Positions 7,751-16,259 of a DNA stretch of 64,000 nucleotides are shown piece after piece. The notes under the pieces were generated by a model. That model was not told where the DNA came from. It did not search any database and saw only the letters and a list, made by a program, of their open reading frames with translations. The DNA comes from Microvirga pakistanensis (GTDB taxonomy: Bacteria > Pseudomonadota > Alphaproteobacteria > Rhizobiales > Beijerinckiaceae): the NCBI RefSeq assembly GCF_004458765.1, contig NZ_SPJX01000186.1, positions 1-64,000 on the forward strand, in the 5' to 3' direction. Made by a program: the position numbers and the translations under genes. The first letter of the stretch is position 1; each line of letters begins with the position of its first letter.

Positions 7751-8330
7751 GATTAACGGAAAGTGTAGAAAGTAGAATCCGCACTTTTTCTGTGGATACT
7801 TCGGCCGCGCGAGCAGCCTGAACTTGCGCTTTCAGCGCCCGATAGAAGGCGCGTGAAGGGTCACGAAGGGTCTCTTCTTGGGACTCTTCAACATCACTTC
7901 GGATCTACCAGACTAGTTTCATTGGCTACTTGAAACCCGTTTTATCTCAGTATGTTACGAGCCTGACGATCGGCGGGCGGCGCGAGCGCCGCCACCGGAA
8001 ACCTGTGCCGAGAACGTCCCTCGCGCGAGAGGAATGGAGCGCGTTTCGCGGGCATGTTCGCGACGGTTCGCGACGCGAAAAAAATTTTTCCCGACCGACG
8101 CAAAAAAGTGCCGAGAAGGCGATGCGTCGATGCGCGTCGACGCATCGCGCAGCATCAGAATCACTTCGCCGCGATCCTGACGTAGGGACAGTTGCGACCG
8201 CTGAATCAGGTGTCTCGATCGAGCCGCGATCCATGCGCGGCAACCTGCCTCCGGCTTGACCCTTCACGCGGTGCGCAAGGCGCGCTAAGCGAAAGGCGTC
8301 CGTCACGTCTTCCAATCTCCGTGGTCCGTC
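7751..8330. other. 580-bp gene-free region with AT-rich tract, tandem repeat and strong hairpin
   Basis: No convincing gene: all frames here are short and compositionally odd. Visible structure: an AT-rich tract (about 7870-7960) amid high-GC flanks; a perfect 10-bp tandem repeat GTTCGCGACG x2 (8056-8075); an adjacent A7T5 tract (8078-8089); and a 12-bp perfect inverted repeat (8119-8148). An unannotated small RNA or a protein-binding region is possible. Confidence 0.5.
8119..8148. repeat. perfect inverted repeat, 12-bp arms
   Basis: GCGATGCGTCGA (8119-8130), 6-nt spacer TGCGCG, then TCGACGCATCGC (8137-8148). There is no T-tract, so it is not a standard terminator. It lies about 180 bp upstream of the EamA permease. 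Confidence 0.7.
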
Positions 8331-9197
8331 TTGCCTCACCGCAATCTTCTCGCCGTCGTCGCCTGGATGAGCGGCGCTCTTCTCGCCTTCTCGGCAACCG
8401 CCGTTGCCGTCCGCGCGCTCGCGCCGGCCTTCTCGGTGTTCGAGATGCTGGCGGTCCGCAACCTCGCAGGCGTCGTGATCCTGCTCGTTCTCGCAGGGCT
8501 CAAGCCGAACCTGCGGCCGGGGTTGAAGCCGCGGCGCTTCCCGCTTCATCTCGCGCGCAACGTCCTGCATTTCGCAGGCACGGACGGATGGACCTTCAGC
8601 CTCACGCTTCTGCCGCTCGCGACCGTTTTTGCGCTCGAGTTCACGGCGCCCGCCTGGGTGGCGCTGCTCGCGATACCGCTGCTTCAGGAACGCTTGACGC
8701 GGGGGCGGCTCGTGGCCGTCGCGCTGGGTTTCGCCGGGGTTCTCATCATCCTTCGTCCGGGCCTGGAATCCTTGCAGCCGGCCAGTTTTCTGATGCTCGG
8801 CGTCGCCTTCTCGTTCGCGCTCGTGGCGATCATGACCAAGAAGCTGACCAGAACCGAGAGCACGTTCTCGATCCTCTTCTTCATGAACCTGCTGCAGCTT
8901 CCCATGAACCTCGCAGGAATCGGCCGCGCCTTCTGGCTCGCGATCGAACCCGTCCATGTCCTGCCGCTCGTCGGCATCTGCGCGGGCGGGCTTCTCTCGC
9001 ATTATTGCCTGACCAACGCCTATCGCCAGGGCGATGCCACCATGGTCGTGCCGCTCGACTTCATGCGCATTCCCCTGATCGCCTTCGTGGGCTGGCAGTT
9101 CTATGGTGAGCCGCTCGATCCTTACGTCTTCCTCGGCAGCGCCTGCATCGTGCTCGGCCTGCTCTACAGTCTGAACCGCGAGGCGAAATCGTCATGA
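8331..9197 (+). CDS. DMT-superfamily (EamA) permease
   Basis: A 288-residue integral membrane protein with about ten hydrophobic helices in two EamA repeats. The first repeat starts at LLAVVAWMSGALLAFSATAV and the second near ASFLMLGVAFSFALVAIMTK. Such carriers export amino acids, metabolites or drugs; the substrate cannot be told. The TTG at 8331 is the longest start; the ATG at 8367 is an alternative that would cut into helix 1. Neither has a clear Shine-Dalgarno. The last 4 bp overlap the helicase gene (ATGA), indicating translational coupling. Confidence 0.85.
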   Translation: MPHRNLLAVVAWMSGALLAFSATAVAVRALAPAFSVFEMLAVRNLAGVVILLVLAGLKPNLRPGLKPRRFPLHLARNVLHFAGTDGWTFSLTLLPLATVFALEFTAPAWVALLAIPLLQERLTRGRLVAVALGFAGVLIILRPGLESLQPASFLMLGVAFSFALVAIMTKKLTRTESTFSILFFMNLLQLPMNLAGIGRAFWLAIEPVHVLPLVGICAGGLLSHYCLTNAYRQGDATMVVPLDFMRIPLIAFVGWQFYGEPLDPYVFLGSACIVLGLLYSLNREAKSS

Positions 9198-10285
9198 CCT
9201 GGTCGCCGCAGCAGGATGCCGCCTTGAAGGCCGTGGCCGATTGGCTCCGGCGCGGAGATCGTCCGGTCTTCCGCCTCTTCGGCTATGCGGGCACGGGCAA
9301 GACGACTCTCGCCCGCCACATCGCCGAAGGCGTCGACGGCGAGGTGGCGTTCGGCGCCTACACGGGCAAGGCGGCGCTCGTGCTGCGGGCCAAGGGCTGC
9401 GCGGACGCGTCGACCATCCACTCCATGATCTACCGCTCGCGCGAGGGCGACGAGAACGGTCCGCAATTCGTCATCAACCGGCAGAGCCAGGCCGCCAAGT
9501 CCGACCTCATCGTGATCGACGAATGCTCCATGGTCGACGAGGAGCTGGGGCGCGATCTTCTGTCTTTCGGCAAGCCGGTTCTCGTGCTCGGCGATCCGGC
9601 GCAGCTGCCGCCCGTGAAGGGGGGAGGGTTCTTCACGGAGGCCGAGCCGGACGTGATGCTGACCGAGGTGCATCGGCAGGCCAGGGACAACCCCATCGTT
9701 CATCTCTCCCTGAAGGTGCGGGAAGGCGGACGGCTCGAGCCGGGCATCTATGGCGAAAGCCGCATCATCCGTCGCCGCGAGATCGACGCCGCGGCCGTGA
9801 TGGCCGCCGACCAGGTGCTGGTGGGGCTGAACAAGACGCGTCGTCTCTACAACACGCGCCTGCGCGAGCTGAACGGCTATCGCGATCCGATGCCGGCCGC
9901 GGGCGAGAAGCTCGTGTGCCTGCGCAACGACAAGACCAAGGGGCTGCTCAACGGCGGCACCTGGAGCATCCAGGCGCTGCGCGGCATCCGCAACGACTTC
10001 CTCCGCATGGACGTGGTGTCCGACGACGATGCGCGCCGCAGGTCCGTGGAGGTCGCGGTCCACAAGGCCTTCTTCGAGGGCACGGAGGAGGAGGTGCCCT
10101 TCGCCCTGCGCCGCGAGTCCGACGAGTTCACCTATGGCTACGCGCTCACCGTTCACAAGGCCCAGGGCTCGCAATGGGACGATCTCGTGCTCTTTGATGA
10201 ATCCTATGCGTTCCGCGAGCATCGCAGCCGCTGGCTCTACACCGGCCTGACCCGCGCCGCCGACAGGGTGACCGTCGTCATGTGA
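9194..10285 (+). CDS. RecD-like ATP-dependent DNA helicase
   Basis: A 363-residue single-protein SF1B helicase. Walker A is GYAGTGKTTLA (30-40) and Walker B is LIVIDE (105-110). Motif III is LGDPAQLPPV (132-141). The C-terminal UvrD_C_2-type motifs are ALTVHKAQGSQWDD and YTGLTRAADRV. It is shorter than RecD/RecD2 and lacks their N-terminal domains, matching the stand-alone 'RecD-like/AAA' helicases common in alphaproteobacteria. Likely role is DNA unwinding in repair. It overlaps the permease stop by 4 bp, an unlikely functional pairing but a tight operon. Confidence 0.9.
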   Translation: MTWSPQQDAALKAVADWLRRGDRPVFRLFGYAGTGKTTLARHIAEGVDGEVAFGAYTGKAALVLRAKGCADASTIHSMIYRSREGDENGPQFVINRQSQAAKSDLIVIDECSMVDEELGRDLLSFGKPVLVLGDPAQLPPVKGGGFFTEAEPDVMLTEVHRQARDNPIVHLSLKVREGGRLEPGIYGESRIIRRREIDAAAVMAADQVLVGLNKTRRLYNTRLRELNGYRDPMPAAGEKLVCLRNDKTKGLLNGGTWSIQALRGIRNDFLRMDVVSDDDARRRSVEVAVHKAFFEGTEEEVPFALRRESDEFTYGYALTVHKAQGSQWDDLVLFDESYAFREHRSRWLYTGLTRAADRVTVVM

Positions 10286-10302
10286 CCGGATTGGCCGGGT
10301 CG

Positions 10303-10327
10303 GGAACCCGCGCCAAGCTTTCGCGCT
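10303..10327 (+). promoter_or_regulatory. near-consensus EcfG-type promoter before the DUF1328 gene
   Basis: GGAAC (10303-10307), 16-nt spacer, CGCT (10324-10327): one mismatch from CGTT. It lies 39 bp before the ATG at 10367. Weaker than the four exact matches, but position and spacer agree. Confidence 0.4.
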
Positions 10328-10366
10328 TATACGTCAAGCTGGACCGTTAACGATGAGGCTTCGACG

Positions 10367-10540
10367 ATGCTGAAATGGGCGCTGATCTTTCTCGTGGTGT
10401 CGCTGATCGCAGGCGCGCTCGGGTTCACGGGCGTGGCTTCGGGCGCCAAGACGATCGCCAAGATCCTCTTCGGCCTCTTCCTGCTCGGCTTCGTCATTCT
10501 CATCCTTTTGGCGTGGAGCGCAGGCCAGCTCATCTTCTAG
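10367..10540 (+). CDS. DUF1328 (YtjA-like) small membrane protein
   Basis: A 57-residue peptide with two hydrophobic helices, starting [20 protein letters not shown] with [20 protein letters not shown] following. This is the conserved DUF1328/UPF0391 pattern (helix, Gly-rich turn, AKxLF, helix). Function is unknown; members are often stress-induced. The ATG at 10367 follows GAGGCTTCGACG, a modest ribosome site. It stands alone between the helicase and the TRAP binding protein, with a one-mismatch EcfG-like promoter upstream. Confidence 0.88.
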   Translation: MLKWALIFLVVSLIAGALGFTGVASGAKTIAKILFGLFLLGFVILILLAWSAGQLIF

Positions 10541-10724
10541 GAGCTTGAATTCCACCCTTTCCGGGCCGGCGCATGCATCCGGTGCAGAAGCCGCATGCAT
10601 CGGACGCACTGTCTTCTCCGGCCAAGATCCGTATGAGGGTGTCTTCTTTTTACATTTCGATGCGCCAAGTTGAAACTTTATGTCTTGCTGGCGCATTGAA
10701 TTCTTCATTCGTGAAAGAGACGCC

Positions 10725-11813
10725 ATGAAACGCCGCGCATTCCTCAAAGCCGCCGCCATCGGTGCTGCAGCCGGAACCATCGCCAAACCGGCCATCGCCC
10801 AATCGGCTCCCGAAATCCGCTGGCGCCTGACCTCCGCCTTTCCGAAGTCTCTCGACACCCTTTACGGAGGCGGCGAGACCTTCGCGAAGCTCGTGGCCGA
10901 GGCGACCGACGGCAAGTTCCTGATTCAGCCCTTCGCGCCGGGCGAGATCGTCGGCACGCCGCAGGCGGCCGATGCGATCGCAGGCGGCACGGTCGAGATG
11001 GGGCACACCTGCTCCTACTATTATGTCGGCAAGGATCCGACCTTCGCCATCGGCACCAACCTGCCGTTCGGCCTGAACTCCCGCCAGACCAATGCCTGGC
11101 TCTATCACGGCGGCGGCAACGACCTGCTGAACGCGTTCTATGCCAAGCACAACCTCTATGCGATCCCGGCCGGCAACACCGGCGCCCAGATGGGCGGCTG
11201 GTTCCGCAAGGAGATCAAGACCGTTCAGGATCTGCAGGGCCTGAAGATGCGCATCGCCGGCCTCGCCGGTCAGATCATGGCGAAACTCGGCGTCGTGCCG
11301 CAGCAGATCGCGGGCGGCGATCTCTATCCCTCGCTCGAGCGCGGCACCATCGACGCCGCGGAGTGGGTGGCGCCCTACGACGACGACAAGCTCGGTCTCA
11401 ACAAGGTCGCGCCGTTCTACTACTATCCGGGCTTCTGGGAAGGCGGTCCGGCGATCCACATGTTCATCAACCTGCAGAAGTGGAACGAGCTGCCGAAATC
11501 CTACCAGGCCGCCGTTCAGGCTGCGGCGGGCTACGTGAACGTGGACACGCAGGCCAAGTACGACGCCAAGAATCCGGCGGGCCTGCGCAACCTGATCAGC
11601 AACGGCGCGCAGCTGCGTCCGTTCTCGCAGGAGATCATGGAAGCCGCCTACAAGGCCGCGAACGAGATCTATGACGACATCTCGTCCAAGAACGCGGACT
11701 TCAAGAAGATCTACGACAGCTACAAGGCATTCCGCAACGAGGAATACCTCTGGTTCCAGGTGGCCGAATACGCCTACGACACCTTCATGATCCGCGCCCG
11801 CGCGCGGGGCTGA
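10725..11813 (+). CDS. TRAP transporter substrate-binding protein (DctP family)
   Basis: A 362-residue periplasmic receptor. A Tat-type signal (MKRRAFLKAAAIGAAAGTIA, cleavage near AIAQ) fits the mannitol/chloroaromatic-type TRAP receptors, as do the WRLTSAFPKSLDTLYGG start and the GGDLYPSLERGTIDAAEW motif. It would capture an organic acid for a DctQM permease. No dctQ or dctM gene is in the window, so it is an orphan receptor here. The ATG at 10725 follows GAAAGAGAC. A strong hairpin terminator follows. Confidence 0.92.
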   Translation: MKRRAFLKAAAIGAAAGTIAKPAIAQSAPEIRWRLTSAFPKSLDTLYGGGETFAKLVAEATDGKFLIQPFAPGEIVGTPQAADAIAGGTVEMGHTCSYYYVGKDPTFAIGTNLPFGLNSRQTNAWLYHGGGNDLLNAFYAKHNLYAIPAGNTGAQMGGWFRKEIKTVQDLQGLKMRIAGLAGQIMAKLGVVPQQIAGGDLYPSLERGTIDAAEWVAPYDDDKLGLNKVAPFYYYPGFWEGGPAIHMFINLQKWNELPKSYQAAVQAAAGYVNVDTQAKYDAKNPAGLRNLISNGAQLRPFSQEIMEAAYKAANEIYDDISSKNADFKKIYDSYKAFRNEEYLWFQVAEYAYDTFMIRARARG

Positions 11814-11831
11814 TCCCGGTCGTCGAATCGA

Positions 11832-11861
11832 AAAAGGGCGGGCCCCAGTGCCCGCCCTTTT
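11832..11861. terminator. intrinsic terminator between TRAP receptor and transglycosylase
   Basis: AAAAGGGCGGGC ... GCCCGCCCTTTT, 12-bp arms with a 6-nt loop. The U-run on either strand serves both convergent genes. Confidence 0.88.
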
Positions 11862-11877
11862 GTGTTCGTGAAGCTGC

Positions 11878-12711
11878 TCACTGGGTCTGGAAGGCCGATG
11901 TGTCCCGACCCGCGAGCTTGGTGGCGTAAAAAGCGATGGTCTGCGCGTAGACCTGCGACTTGTTCCAGGCGCGGATGACCTCGAAGTTCTGCGATCCCGG
12001 CGCCCAGTCCGCGCCTCTCACCCAGCCATGCCCCTTCAGATAATTCGCCGTCGAGGCCAGCACGTCGGCGGGGCTGCGGAGCAGATCCGCCCGTCCGTCG
12101 CCATCGAAATCGATGGCATATTTCACGTAGCTCGAGGGCATGAACTGTGTCTGCCCCATCTCGCCGGCCCATGCGCCGCGCATCTCGTCGGGCGTCAGGT
12201 CCCCGCGGTCGACGATGCGAAGGGCATCGAAGAGATGGGCCTGGAAGAATTCCGTGCGACGGCAATCATAGGCCAGGGTCGCGACGGAGCTGATGACGGG
12301 GAGCTTGCCCCGCACGGCACCGAAATCGGTCTCCAGGCCCCAGATCGCCACGAGTACAGGGCCCGGCACGCCGTATCGCTGTTCGATCCGCGCGAGCGTG
12401 CCCGCGTGCTTCTGCAGCATATTCGCCCCGCCCTTCAGGCGGGCGGGGGACACCATGCGCCCGGCAAACTGTGCAAAACTCTGCTTGAACACGCCTTGGC
12501 CACGATCACGCTTGATGATGCTCTGATCGAATGTCACACCCGACAGGGCTTGCTTCACCGCTCTCGGGGAAATGCCCTGAGCGATCGCTTCCTGTTCGAT
12601 GTCGCCGAGCCACTTCTCGAACCCGGCGGGATCCCGGCAGGTCGCCGCCGAAGCCTGTCCCGCCGCAAGAAGAAGGGTTGCAATGATCGAGGCGCGCAAC
12701 AAAGCCTGCAT
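11878..12711 (-). CDS. lytic murein transglycosylase (MltB-type, GH103)
   Basis: A 277-residue secreted enzyme that cuts the MurNAc-GlcNAc bond of peptidoglycan, forming 1,6-anhydro ends. A signal peptide covers residues 1-22 (cleavage near ASAAT). The SLT_2 domain follows, with catalytic Glu127 in AIWGLETDFG and the substrate motif GEMGQTQFMPSSY. Compared with E. coli MltB it lacks a lipobox, so it is probably soluble in the periplasm. The C-terminal peptidoglycan-binding domain found in some relatives is absent. Convergent with the TRAP receptor. Confidence 0.93.
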   Translation of the reverse strand: MQALLRASIIATLLLAAGQASAATCRDPAGFEKWLGDIEQEAIAQGISPRAVKQALSGVTFDQSIIKRDRGQGVFKQSFAQFAGRMVSPARLKGGANMLQKHAGTLARIEQRYGVPGPVLVAIWGLETDFGAVRGKLPVISSVATLAYDCRRTEFFQAHLFDALRIVDRGDLTPDEMRGAWAGEMGQTQFMPSSYVKYAIDFDGDGRADLLRSPADVLASTANYLKGHGWVRGADWAPGSQNFEVIRAWNKSQVYAQTIAFYATKLAGRDTSAFQTQ

Positions 12712-12843
12712 GTGTTCTCTCCCAGATTCAGTCGGCTCCTGAGCGAGGTAGGGTCATTGCCGGGCAACTCAAGGCCAAGGCTGAAAAGCAACCAGGACAG
12801 TTCCTGGGCGTTGTTATCAGCGGAACGATGGCAGGGATCATCG

Positions 12844-13485
12844 ATGATGGGCAAGAACCTTGCAGTGCTGTCTTGCGTTGCGGCTGTGGCGGCTGCCCTC
12901 TGCGGCGGGACCAAGGCTCACGCGGGAAAGCTCCCGTTGCCGACGTCCTTCGAGGCCCAGGACGGCGTTCAGGTCCGGTTCGATCCCCAGGCCCGCCGGA
13001 CCCGCGTCGCCGGCCGGGCGGACTCCCGCCAATGTTTTTCGTTTACGCTGCCCGAGGAGTGGCGCTCGATTGCGGGCGGCATGGAAGCGCGCCTGAAATC
13101 GGCTCTCTCCGGTGCGGAGCTCGTGGTGAACCTTCGTTCCTCCAATGAGCTGCGCGGCCTGCCGCAGCCCGATCTGGCAAGCCGGGATGCCGCGCTGCTG
13201 CAACGGGATTATGAGACCCTTCTCGGGCGTCCGGCGCAGTCGGTATCCCTGGCGTCCCTCGCCCCAGGAGCGGCACGATGGTCGGCAACCTGGATCGACG
13301 CCCAGCTGCCGGCCGGTCCCATGACGATCGAGGCTTTCATCGTTCCCCTGTCGGACGATTGGGTGCTCGAACTCTCCTTCTCCAACCTGGATGCGAGGGA
13401 AGAGCATGATGCCCTCGTCCGCAGCCTTCTGACGGGGCTGAGGGTGCAGCAGGGATCGAGCTGCGCCGGCCATGCGGCTTTCTGA
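12844..13485 (+). CDS. exported protein of unknown function
   Basis: A 213-residue protein with a signal peptide (MMGKNLAVLSCVAAVAAALC ... AHA cleavage). The mature part contains QCFSFTLPEEWR, a mixed alpha/beta segment and a C-terminal DDWVLELSFSNLDAREEHDALVRSLLTGLRV. The Cys near residue 65 may pair with the one near the C-terminus. The layout resembles small periplasmic PsbP/DUF1795-like folds, but I do not recognise the family. The start is one of two adjacent ATGs (12844, 12847) with GGCAGGG upstream. Divergent from the transglycosylase gene. Confidence 0.75.
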   Translation: MMGKNLAVLSCVAAVAAALCGGTKAHAGKLPLPTSFEAQDGVQVRFDPQARRTRVAGRADSRQCFSFTLPEEWRSIAGGMEARLKSALSGAELVVNLRSSNELRGLPQPDLASRDAALLQRDYETLLGRPAQSVSLASLAPGAARWSATWIDAQLPAGPMTIEAFIVPLSDDWVLELSFSNLDAREEHDALVRSLLTGLRVQQGSSCAGHAAF

Positions 13486-13579
13486 CGGACCGCACTTCTG
13501 CGAAGGAAGATGCCCGAGGGGCAATACGAAAAGATGAGAGGATGGATCGGGCCAGGGCGCTTTTTCCTCTTGTGCCGCC

Positions 13580-14962
13580 TTGCTCTATGAAGAACGCTTC
13601 ATCATTCTCTCTCGCGAAGCTCATTCCTTGCTCACCCGTTACACCAAGCTCGTTCCTGCCAACTCGCCCCTCGCGATGGCGACGGCTGCCGGTTGCGTTG
13701 CCGTCGCCGCACTCGTGCGCGTCGCGCTGACGGCGGTCATTGGTCCCACGACCCCTTTCATCACGATGTTCCCGGCCGTCCTGCTGGCAGCGGTCATCGG
13801 AGGATTGGGGCCTGGTCTGCTGGCCATTGCCTTGAGCATTGCGGCGACCTGGTACCTGTTTTTCCTGCCGAAAGGCGGCCTTGACCCCTTCTCGGCCGCG
13901 GACGTGACCAGCATTGCCTTTTTTACGCTGGGAGCTCTGCTCATGGTCCTCGCGGCGACATCCATGAGGCGCGCCGTCGAGCGCCTGGAGGAAGCCCAGG
14001 AAAAGCTCCTGGCCGCCCTGGACGCTTCCGGCACCGGCACCTGGCGCTGGGATATCCAGCAGGATGCTGTGGAATGGGATCCGGCCATGGTCAATGTATT
14101 CGGCTTGGGAGTCCGGAAGATGCCGAGAAATGTGGAGGAGTTCGCAGACCTCATTCACCCCGACGACCGCAACTATGCCTTGAGCGTGATCGGAGATGCC
14201 ATCAAGACCGGCAAGACGATCGAGTATGAGTTCCGGGCCCTGCTTCCCGGAGGCGAGGAGCGCTGGATCTACGATCGCAGCCGCGTCACCTACGATGCCG
14301 AGAGGAATCCGCTTTACATGATCGGCGCTTGCCTGGACATCACGAGCCGCAAGAAGGCGGAGGAGCGTCAGTCGCTCCTGATCAACGAGCTCAATCACCG
14401 GGTCAAGAACACCCTCGCGACAGTCCAGTCCCTCGCCATCCAGACGATGCGCAGCAGCCCGCATCCGGAGGCGCTTCAGTCCAATTTCATGGCGCGGCTG
14501 ATGGCGCTTTCAGCCACTCACGATCTGCTGACGCAGAGTTACTGGGAAAGCACATCTCTGCGCGATGTGCTCGAAGCCGAATTGCGGCCCCATGGCGGCA
14601 TCGACCCGCAGCGCATCAAAGCCGGGGGAGAGGCCGTCAGGCTCAAACCCCAGCAGGCCCTGAGCCTCGGCATGGCCTTTCACGAACTGGCGACCAATGC
14701 CAGCAAGTACGGGGCGCTCTCCGCGCCTCTGGGGCGTCTCTCGATCGACTGGAACGTGGATACTCTCGGAGACGGCTCGCGCCAGCTTCTCATCCGCTGG
14801 AGAGAGCAGGGCGGCCCTCCTGTCACGAAGCCCGAGCGCCGGGGGTTCGGCACGCGCCTCATCGATCGCAGCATCGTGCACGAGCTCGGCGGCGGCATCG
14901 AAACGAACTATGCTTCGACCGGGCTGGAATGCCTGATGAAAATTCCGTTGGCGGAGCCCTGA
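13580..14962 (+). CDS. membrane-bound HWE-family sensor histidine kinase (DUF4118-PAS-HWE)
   Basis: About 460 residues. Four helices (about 33-125) form a DUF4118-like membrane domain, with ITMFPAVLLAAVIGGLGPGLLA. A PAS domain follows (about 142-258: GTWRWDI, IHPDDR, GEERWIYD). The HWE/HisKA_2 dimerisation box is INELNHRVKNTLATVQSLA with His273. The ATPase has HELATNASKYGALS (368-381), WREQGGPPV (407-415) and RGFGTRLI (421-428), diagnostic of HWE kinases. The TTG at 13580 is uncertain; an ATG at residue 33 would lose part of helix 1. No response regulator is adjacent; the single-domain regulator at 62355 is a possible but unproven partner. An arsC gene follows after 11 bp. Confidence 0.9.
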   Translation: MLYEERFIILSREAHSLLTRYTKLVPANSPLAMATAAGCVAVAALVRVALTAVIGPTTPFITMFPAVLLAAVIGGLGPGLLAIALSIAATWYLFFLPKGGLDPFSAADVTSIAFFTLGALLMVLAATSMRRAVERLEEAQEKLLAALDASGTGTWRWDIQQDAVEWDPAMVNVFGLGVRKMPRNVEEFADLIHPDDRNYALSVIGDAIKTGKTIEYEFRALLPGGEERWIYDRSRVTYDAERNPLYMIGACLDITSRKKAEERQSLLINELNHRVKNTLATVQSLAIQTMRSSPHPEALQSNFMARLMALSATHDLLTQSYWESTSLRDVLEAELRPHGGIDPQRIKAGGEAVRLKPQQALSLGMAFHELATNASKYGALSAPLGRLSIDWNVDTLGDGSRQLLIRWREQGGPPVTKPERRGFGTRLIDRSIVHELGGGIETNYASTGLECLMKIPLAEP

Positions 14963-14973
14963 GGAGACGGATC

Positions 14974-15399
14974 ATGGACGTAGTCATCTATCACAATCCG
15001 CAATGCGGCACCTCCCGCAACACGCTGGGCCTGATCCGCAATGCCGGTATCGAGCCTCACGTCATCGAGTACCTGAAGACGCCGCCGACGCGCCTTCTCC
15101 TGCGCCAACTCATCGCGCGCATGGGTGTGGCCGTGCGCGACGTGATCCGCGAGAAGGGAACGCCCTATCATGAACTCGGCCTCGGCGATCCGTCCGTCAG
15201 CGACGATCACCTGCTCGATGCGATGACGGCGCATCCCATCCTGATCAACCGTCCCATCGTGGTCACCCCGCTGGGCGTGCGCCTCTGCCGCCCTTCGGAA
15301 GCCGTGCTCGACATCCTGCCTGCGCAGCAGGGCGAGTTCCGCAAGGAGGACGGCGAACTCGTGGTGGATGCGTCCGGGCGCCGGGCAGGGACGGCCTGA
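14974..15399 (+). CDS. arsC: arsenate reductase ArsC (glutaredoxin-dependent type)
   Basis: A 141-residue enzyme reducing arsenate to arsenite with glutathione/glutaredoxin. The catalytic loop HNPQCGTSRNTL is at residues 7-18 (Cys11), with later arginine-bearing segments INRPIVVTPLGVRLCRP typical of the family. The ATG at 14974 has GAGGAGA 7 nt upstream. It lies 11 bp after the HWE kinase stop, so it is probably co-transcribed. No arsR, arsB or acr3 is present, so arsenic resistance is not assured; relatives of the ArsC/Spx fold can have other thiol roles. Confidence 0.9.
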   Translation: MDVVIYHNPQCGTSRNTLGLIRNAGIEPHVIEYLKTPPTRLLLRQLIARMGVAVRDVIREKGTPYHELGLGDPSVSDDHLLDAMTAHPILINRPIVVTPLGVRLCRPSEAVLDILPAQQGEFRKEDGELVVDASGRRAGTA

Positions 15400-15469
15400 G
15401 ACGCCGAGGAACCAGCGCTCTCTCCCATGGTTCAGGTCCATAGCGGTCCGTGATCGAGGAGAGATTGAC

Positions 15470-16249
15470 ATGGAGCTTCAGGGTCGGGTTGCGCTCGTCA
15501 CGGGCGCAGGGTCGGGCATCGGCAAGGCGGCAGCCCTGCGGTTGGCGCGCGAGGGCGCGATGGTGGGGGTGCTCAGCCACACCGAAGACGAAATCCGCAA
15601 GACGGCGGACGAGATCGGGCATGCTGGCGGCAAGGCCCTTCCGCTCGTGGCGGATGTGGCGGATGACGGTCAGATGAGAAAGGCGGTTGCCGATCTGGTG
15701 GCGGCCTATGGGCGCCTCGACGTGGTCTTCGCCAATGCGGGCATCAACGGCGTGTGGGCTCCCATCGACGAGCTGCAGCCGGAGGAATGGGACCGCACCA
15801 TCAACACGAACCTGCGCGGAACCTATCTGACGCTGCACCATGCCGTGCCGCATCTGAAGCGCGCCGGCGGCTCGATCATCATCACGGCCTCCATCAATGG
15901 CTCACGCACTTTCACGAGTGCGGGCGCGACCGCCTATTCCGCCACCAAGGCCGCGCAGGTGGCCATGGCGCAGATGCTCGCGGTCGAGCTCGCCAAGCAC
16001 AAGATCCGGGTGAATGTGGTCTGCCCGGGCAAGATCGACACCGAGATCCAGGAGAATACCCAGCAGCGGAACACCGAGGAGGCGAAGGTCCCGGCCGAGT
16101 ATCCTCGAGGTCCCATTCCGCTCACGGGGAGCGAGCCCGGCACGAGCGAGGATGTGGCCGAACTCGTGCTCTTCCTGGCCTCCGACCGCTCCCGGCACAT
16201 CACCGGCACGCCGGTCTGGATCGACGGCGGGCAATCGCTGCTGGTCTGA
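15470..16249 (+). CDS. SDR-family oxidoreductase
   Basis: A 259-residue classical short-chain dehydrogenase. The nucleotide-binding TGAGSGIG is at 11-18, NAG at 89-91, and the catalytic triad is Ser141, Tyr156, Lys160 (YSATK). The C-terminal GTPVWIDGGQSL closes the family pattern. Cytosolic, no membrane segment; substrate unknown. The ATG at 15470 follows GAGGAGA. It lies 70 bp after arsC. A weak EcfG-like box (GGAAC at 15408, GGTT at 15429, 16-nt spacer, one mismatch) precedes it, so it may have its own promoter. Convergent with the MFS gene. Confidence 0.9.
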   Translation: MELQGRVALVTGAGSGIGKAAALRLAREGAMVGVLSHTEDEIRKTADEIGHAGGKALPLVADVADDGQMRKAVADLVAAYGRLDVVFANAGINGVWAPIDELQPEEWDRTINTNLRGTYLTLHHAVPHLKRAGGSIIITASINGSRTFTSAGATAYSATKAAQVAMAQMLAVELAKHKIRVNVVCPGKIDTEIQENTQQRNTEEAKVPAEYPRGPIPLTGSEPGTSEDVAELVLFLASDRSRHITGTPVWIDGGQSLLV

Positions 16250-16259
16250 AGATCTCCTG

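Noticed and set aside
7059-7821. Long plus-strand frames rich in Arg, Leu or Ala over the H1-like gene
   Set aside because: Mirror images of the KKTAAKK repeats. They have no ribosome site at their starts, whereas the minus gene has AAGGAGG and a promoter.
13503-13560. An EcfG promoter for the HWE kinase
   Set aside because: Only GGAAG is present upstream and no CGTT lies 16-17 nt on.
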